From an uncultured Verrucomicrobiota bacterium (GTDB taxonomy: Bacteria > Verrucomicrobiota > Verrucomicrobiia > Chthoniobacterales > SZAS-18), in the NCBI GenBank assembly GCA_937873255.1, contig CALMVM010000114.1, positions 1-9,646 of the forward strand: a stretch of DNA of 9,646 nt. The letters run 5' to 3'. A program made the position numbers and the translations under genes. Shown piece by piece: positions 7,073 to 9,646 of the stretch (positions are counted from its first letter, which is position 1; each line of letters opens with the position of its first letter). The notes under the pieces are model-generated. The model saw only the letters and a program-made list of their open reading frames with translations. It made no database searches and was not told the origin of the DNA.

Positions 7073-7861
7073 ATGATTGAGGAACCCTTTCGTTTCGTCG
7101 AGGCCATCGCCAACCGGCGCGAGTACATCGAAAACCAGATCGCCACCGGCAGCCCCATCGTCGCGCTGAACTACGCGGGCGGCATCCTGGTGTTCACGCT
7201 CGGGCGCGAGCGGCAAAAGGTGTTCGAGATTTACGACCGCATCGCCATGGGGGCCATCGGGCACCCGGGCGACATCGAACGGCTGCGGATGACGGCCATC
7301 GAACTCGCCAGCACGGAAGGTTTCACGCGGTCGGCCAGCGACGTGTCGCTGCGGCGGATGGCGAATTATTCGATCAGCCCCGCGTTGAAAGCCGCTTTCG
7401 AGCAGATCTACGGCGCGCCGTACCTCGCGCGGGTGCTTTTCGTCGAACTCGGTCCCGACGGCTCGCAGAACACGTTCCTGCGCGTCGATTACGATGGCTC
7501 GATCCAGTCCAACGGCACGCCGTTCTCCAAATCCCGGCAGGAGTATGCTGTCCTCGGCGGCACGCGTGCGTCGGCCGAGCAGATGGAGAAATTCCTCGCG
7601 CGCGATTACAAAAACGGGCTCGACTTGGACGCGGCGTTGCGTCTCGCGCTGGATACTTGGACGGCGGGTTTCCTCGTGTTCGAGGGCGACAAAAACCCGG
7701 AGGAACTACCGGACGAAGGGACGCTCAACCGCACCCGCCGGGAGCAGCTCGAAGCCGCCACCGTCGAGGCCGCCGTGCTCGAATCGAAGGTGGCAACGCC
7801 CGCGACTTTCCGCGGCCTGACCGACGGCGAACTCCGGCCGCTGCTGGAAGGCAATGCCTGA
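7073..7861 (+). CDS. prcA: 20S proteasome alpha subunit
   Basis: 262 residues from ATG 7073. It resembles actinobacterial PrcA throughout: an N-terminal helix with charged residues (FVEAIANRREYIENQIATG), IVALNYAGGILVFTLGRERQKVFEIYDRI, TRSASDVSLRRMANY, RVDYDGSI, YAVLGGTRASAEQ and a C-terminal TVEAAVLES..FRGLTDGELRPLLEG. Lys49 in RQKVFEIYDRI aligns with the pocket lysine (Lys52 of Mycobacterium tuberculosis PrcA) that receives the C-terminus of activators, so binding to an ATPase ring with an HbYX-type tail is likely. There is no N-terminal catalytic threonine, as expected for alpha. The ORF is open further upstream inside prcB in another frame, but similarity starts only at this ATG. Its last 8 nt overlap the amidase gene. 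No Shine-Dalgarno is seen. Confidence 0.95.
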   Translation: MIEEPFRFVEAIANRREYIENQIATGSPIVALNYAGGILVFTLGRERQKVFEIYDRIAMGAIGHPGDIERLRMTAIELASTEGFTRSASDVSLRRMANYSISPALKAAFEQIYGAPYLARVLFVELGPDGSQNTFLRVDYDGSIQSNGTPFSKSRQEYAVLGGTRASAEQMEKFLARDYKNGLDLDAALRLALDTWTAGFLVFEGDKNPEELPDEGTLNRTRREQLEAATVEAAVLESKVATPATFRGLTDGELRPLLEGNA

Positions 7862-8993
7862 CGCCGACGAGCCGCCGCCTCCTGTCGAACCGCCGACCGC
7901 CGAGCCGGCGAACATTCCCACGCCGCCGCATCCGGAAACGGACCCCGGTGAAAGCACCGTGCTGCCCGCGCAGCCGGCGAGCGGTGTGCAGACCGCGTTC
8001 CCCGAGACAGATTGCGAGGGGAGCACGGTGCCGCCCGCGCCAGCGATTCCCGCGAGCAAATTACTGTCGCTTGAAGCGCCTTTGACCGAGGCTCCGCCCG
8101 CGCCAGTCCGTCGTCGTTTCGAGGGGCCGCCGGGAGCCGATGGAAAACTCTCGTCGCATGTCTGGCGGCGGCATTGGTGCGGCGTGGGCGGGGTGGTCCT
8201 GCTGGCGGCGTGCGTTTGTGCGTTGATCGGCGGTCCTTGGCCCGCGTGGCGCTGGAACACGCCGACTCCCGAGCGGCCGCCACCTGGCGGGGCCGTGGCG
8301 GTCATCATCGATCCCGGCCACGGCGGCGGCGACTCCGGCGCGGTCTCGCAAGGGGTGGTCGAAAAAGACCTCAACCTCGACGTGGGCCGGCGCGTCGCCC
8401 AGAGCCTGTCCGCGCGCGGGATCAAGGTGCGCCTCACCCGGGAGGACGACCATTTCATCACGCTGGAGGAACGCGTCCGAATGGGAAATTCGCAGCCCGG
8501 CGCGGTGTTCGTGAGCATCCATTTCAACGACGCCTCGGGTGATGGTCGCGTGGCGATGAACCGCGCCAGCGGCATCGAGACGTTTTATTCGGAAAACAAG
8601 GCGATGTCGGCTTCGGCGGGTGGTTGGATGTGGGCATCACTCTTCGGGGCGGGCGCGAAGGCCGACCCGGTGGCGGTGCATGAGGTCGGGCTCTGGTCGG
8701 CACGCGAGGGGGCGTCGCTGGCGCAGTCGATCCAGAGCGCGCTCGTGGCGAGCACGGCGGCGACGGACCGGGGCATCAAGGAACGTTCGCTCTACGTCAC
8801 CCGGCGGGTGCGCGGACCGTCGGTGCTGGTGGAAGGCGGGTTCGTCAGCCATCCGGCGGAGGCGCGCCTGCTCGGCGACCCGGCGTACCGCCAGAAACTT
8901 GCCGATGCCATTGCCGATGGTATCGTCCGGTATCTCGACGCGGCATCCCGGCAGCCGTTGCCGGCGGCGGTGCTGGCCTCACTGGGTGCCTGA
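7854..8993 (+). CDS. N-acetylmuramoyl-L-alanine amidase (Amidase_3), membrane-anchored with long cytoplasmic N-terminus
   Basis: 379 residues. Residues 1-108 are Pro-rich, acidic at first, and lack a signal peptide. A membrane helix lies at about 109-127 (GVGGVVLLAACVCALIGG), then an Amidase_3 domain at about 146-365: VIIDPGHGGGDSGA (zinc His156), GVVEKDLNL (zinc Glu170), FVSIHFND (zinc His223) and VLVEGGFVSH (catalytic Glu327). Such enzymes cut the amide bond between MurNAc and the stem peptide in the periplasm; all zinc and catalytic residues are present, so activity is likely. A stretch at about 250-280 (KAMSASAGGWMWASLFGAG) is an insertion or variable loop. The start overlaps the prcA stop by 8 nt (ATGCCTGA), implying translational coupling to the proteasome genes. 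The cytoplasmic tail, with an internal repeat, is unusual for AmiC-like amidases, which normally carry a cleavable signal peptide or an AMIN domain. Confidence 0.93.
   Translation: MPDADEPPPPVEPPTAEPANIPTPPHPETDPGESTVLPAQPASGVQTAFPETDCEGSTVPPAPAIPASKLLSLEAPLTEAPPAPVRRRFEGPPGADGKLSSHVWRRHWCGVGGVVLLAACVCALIGGPWPAWRWNTPTPERPPPGGAVAVIIDPGHGGGDSGAVSQGVVEKDLNLDVGRRVAQSLSARGIKVRLTREDDHFITLEERVRMGNSQPGAVFVSIHFNDASGDGRVAMNRASGIETFYSENKAMSASAGGWMWASLFGAGAKADPVAVHEVGLWSAREGASLAQSIQSALVASTAATDRGIKERSLYVTRRVRGPSVLVEGGFVSHPAEARLLGDPAYRQKLADAIADGIVRYLDAASRQPLPAAVLASLGA
7935..8057 (+). repeat. Imperfect tandem repeat inside the amidase N-terminal region
   Basis: Residues 28-43 (ETDPGESTVLPAQPAS) and 51-68 (ETDCEGSTVPPAPAIPAS) of the amidase are two diverged copies about 23 residues apart, and the DNA follows the same pattern. 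This suggests an in-frame duplication in the disordered cytoplasmic tail. Pro-rich bias alone could give part of the similarity, but the shared ETD..(E/G)STV..PA...AS spacing goes beyond that. Confidence 0.5.
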
Positions 8994-9049
8994 ATATTTC
9001 CGCCTGCGGGCGCGTCTGTTTTGCTGCGGGTTGATAAGACTTTCCCTCC

Positions 9050-9646
9050 ATGAAAATCTGGCACGTTGGTCTGGCGGCGAGTTTCCTTTTCCTCGGTGTC
9101 GTTGGCCCTGCGCGCGCCGACGACGGCCTGCGGCGTTATCAACAGTCTCTGCGCGACCAAGGATTCTACTACGGTCCCATCGACGGGAACTCCGGCGACG
9201 AGACGACCCAGGCGCTGAAGCGTTACCAGATCCGCAACGGTCTGTCGGTCACGGGGAACCTCGATGAGGAAACGCGCCGTTCCATTGATCGCGGCGCGTC
9301 CGACTCGGCGCAAACCACGCCTCCGCCGCTCGCTACGCCCACGCCCGTGCGCCGGCCGCCGACTCCGCCGCCCGCGCCTGTCTCCACGCCGACGCCGCGT
9401 TCCGCACCGCGTCCCGACTACCGCGATGACGACGCCCGACCGACTCCGCCGTCGCGCGACGACGCGCCGGACGGACGCCAACGAATCGCGCCGTCACTGG
9501 CTCTGACGAATTATTTCGGCGGAACCCCGTACGAGTTCGCCCCGCCGCCCGTGCAATCCGACGTGTTGCGGCGTGCTCAGAAGACTCTGAGCCGCATCGG
9601 ATTTTTCGATGGCAACGCGGATGGCCGACCGAGCCGGGAACTGGCC
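9050..9646 (+). CDS. Secreted peptidoglycan-binding protein, partial (runs off right edge)
   Basis: 199 codons are visible with no stop. A signal peptide (MKIWHVGLAASFLFLGVVGPARA, cleavage likely after residue 23) is followed by a PG_binding_1 domain at about 26-80: LRRYQQSLRDQGFYYGPIDG, ETTQALKRYQIRNGL, TGNLDEETRRSI. A long Pro/Thr/Arg-rich linker (about 88-148) leads to the start of a second PG_binding_1 unit at about 171 (VLRRAQKTLSRIGFFDGNADG), cut by the window edge. The tandem PG-binding modules suggest non-covalent attachment to the wall; a catalytic domain could follow outside the window. It lies 56 nt after the amidase stop, so the two may share a transcript. The ATG at 9050 is preceded by TTTCCCTCC, not a Shine-Dalgarno. 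Confidence 0.85.
   Translation, partial: MKIWHVGLAASFLFLGVVGPARADDGLRRYQQSLRDQGFYYGPIDGNSGDETTQALKRYQIRNGLSVTGNLDEETRRSIDRGASDSAQTTPPPLATPTPVRRPPTPPPAPVSTPTPRSAPRPDYRDDDARPTPPSRDDAPDGRQRIAPSLALTNYFGGTPYEFAPPPVQSDVLRRAQKTLSRIGFFDGNADGRPSRELA

Noticed and set aside
9001..9022. Hairpin CGCC-TGCG-GGCG followed by a T-rich run after the amidase
   Set aside because: The stem is only 4 bp and the T-run is interrupted, so it is not enough to call a terminator between the amidase and the PG-binding gene.
1..9646. CRISPR arrays, tRNA or rRNA genes, transposases, phage genes
   Set aside because: No regularly spaced repeats, cloverleaf-like segments, rRNA-like stretches, transposase motifs or phage-like proteins were seen on either strand.

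Overview
The window is GC-rich bacterial DNA, densely coded, with ATGA/GTGA overlaps and almost no Shine-Dalgarno sequences. Four things together suggest a Gram-negative organism, most plausibly Verrucomicrobiota or a neighbouring phylum: a UBact-type ubiquitin-like modifier beside 20S proteasome genes, tandem GYF_2 domains, a MoxR/DUF58/BatA operon with a BON-like membrane protein, and a uronate-dehydrogenase-like SDR. The taxonomic call is inference.

Left edge (1 to about 250): an internal piece of a sarcosine oxidase alpha-subunit-like gene on the + strand. It runs with no intergenic space into the middle of a minus-strand BatA-like gene. Both genes are broken at the same place (about 240-280), so this is either a rearrangement or an assembly chimera.

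Minus-strand operon (about 243-4141, read right to left): MoxR AAA+ ATPase, a small BON-like single-span membrane protein, a DUF58 protein, and a BatA-like membrane VWA protein. The genes overlap by 4 nt at two of the three junctions. By analogy with MoxR/Bat systems, the ATPase probably acts as a chaperone for the two VWA-type partners at the envelope.

Middle (4142-5280): a 260-bp divergent gap, then a + strand NAD-dependent SDR related to uronate dehydrogenases. It converges on a minus-strand tandem-GYF/coiled-coil protein (5308-5844) across a 27-bp gap holding a GC-rich hairpin.

Proteasome operon (5995-8993, possibly to the right edge, + strand): UBact (58 aa, C-terminal ...RTGQ), PrcB (catalytic Thr53 after a 52-residue propeptide) and PrcA, then an N-acetylmuramoyl-L-alanine amidase overlapping prcA by 8 nt. 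After a 56-bp gap comes a secreted peptidoglycan-binding protein cut by the right edge. UBact, PrcB and PrcA are the tag and the core peptidase of a bacterial proteasome. The ligase/deamidase (PafA/Dop-like) and the ATPase ring (Mpa/ARC) that such a pathway needs are not in the window. Coupling of the proteasome genes to a cell-wall amidase and a PG-binding protein is the most interesting feature of the locus.
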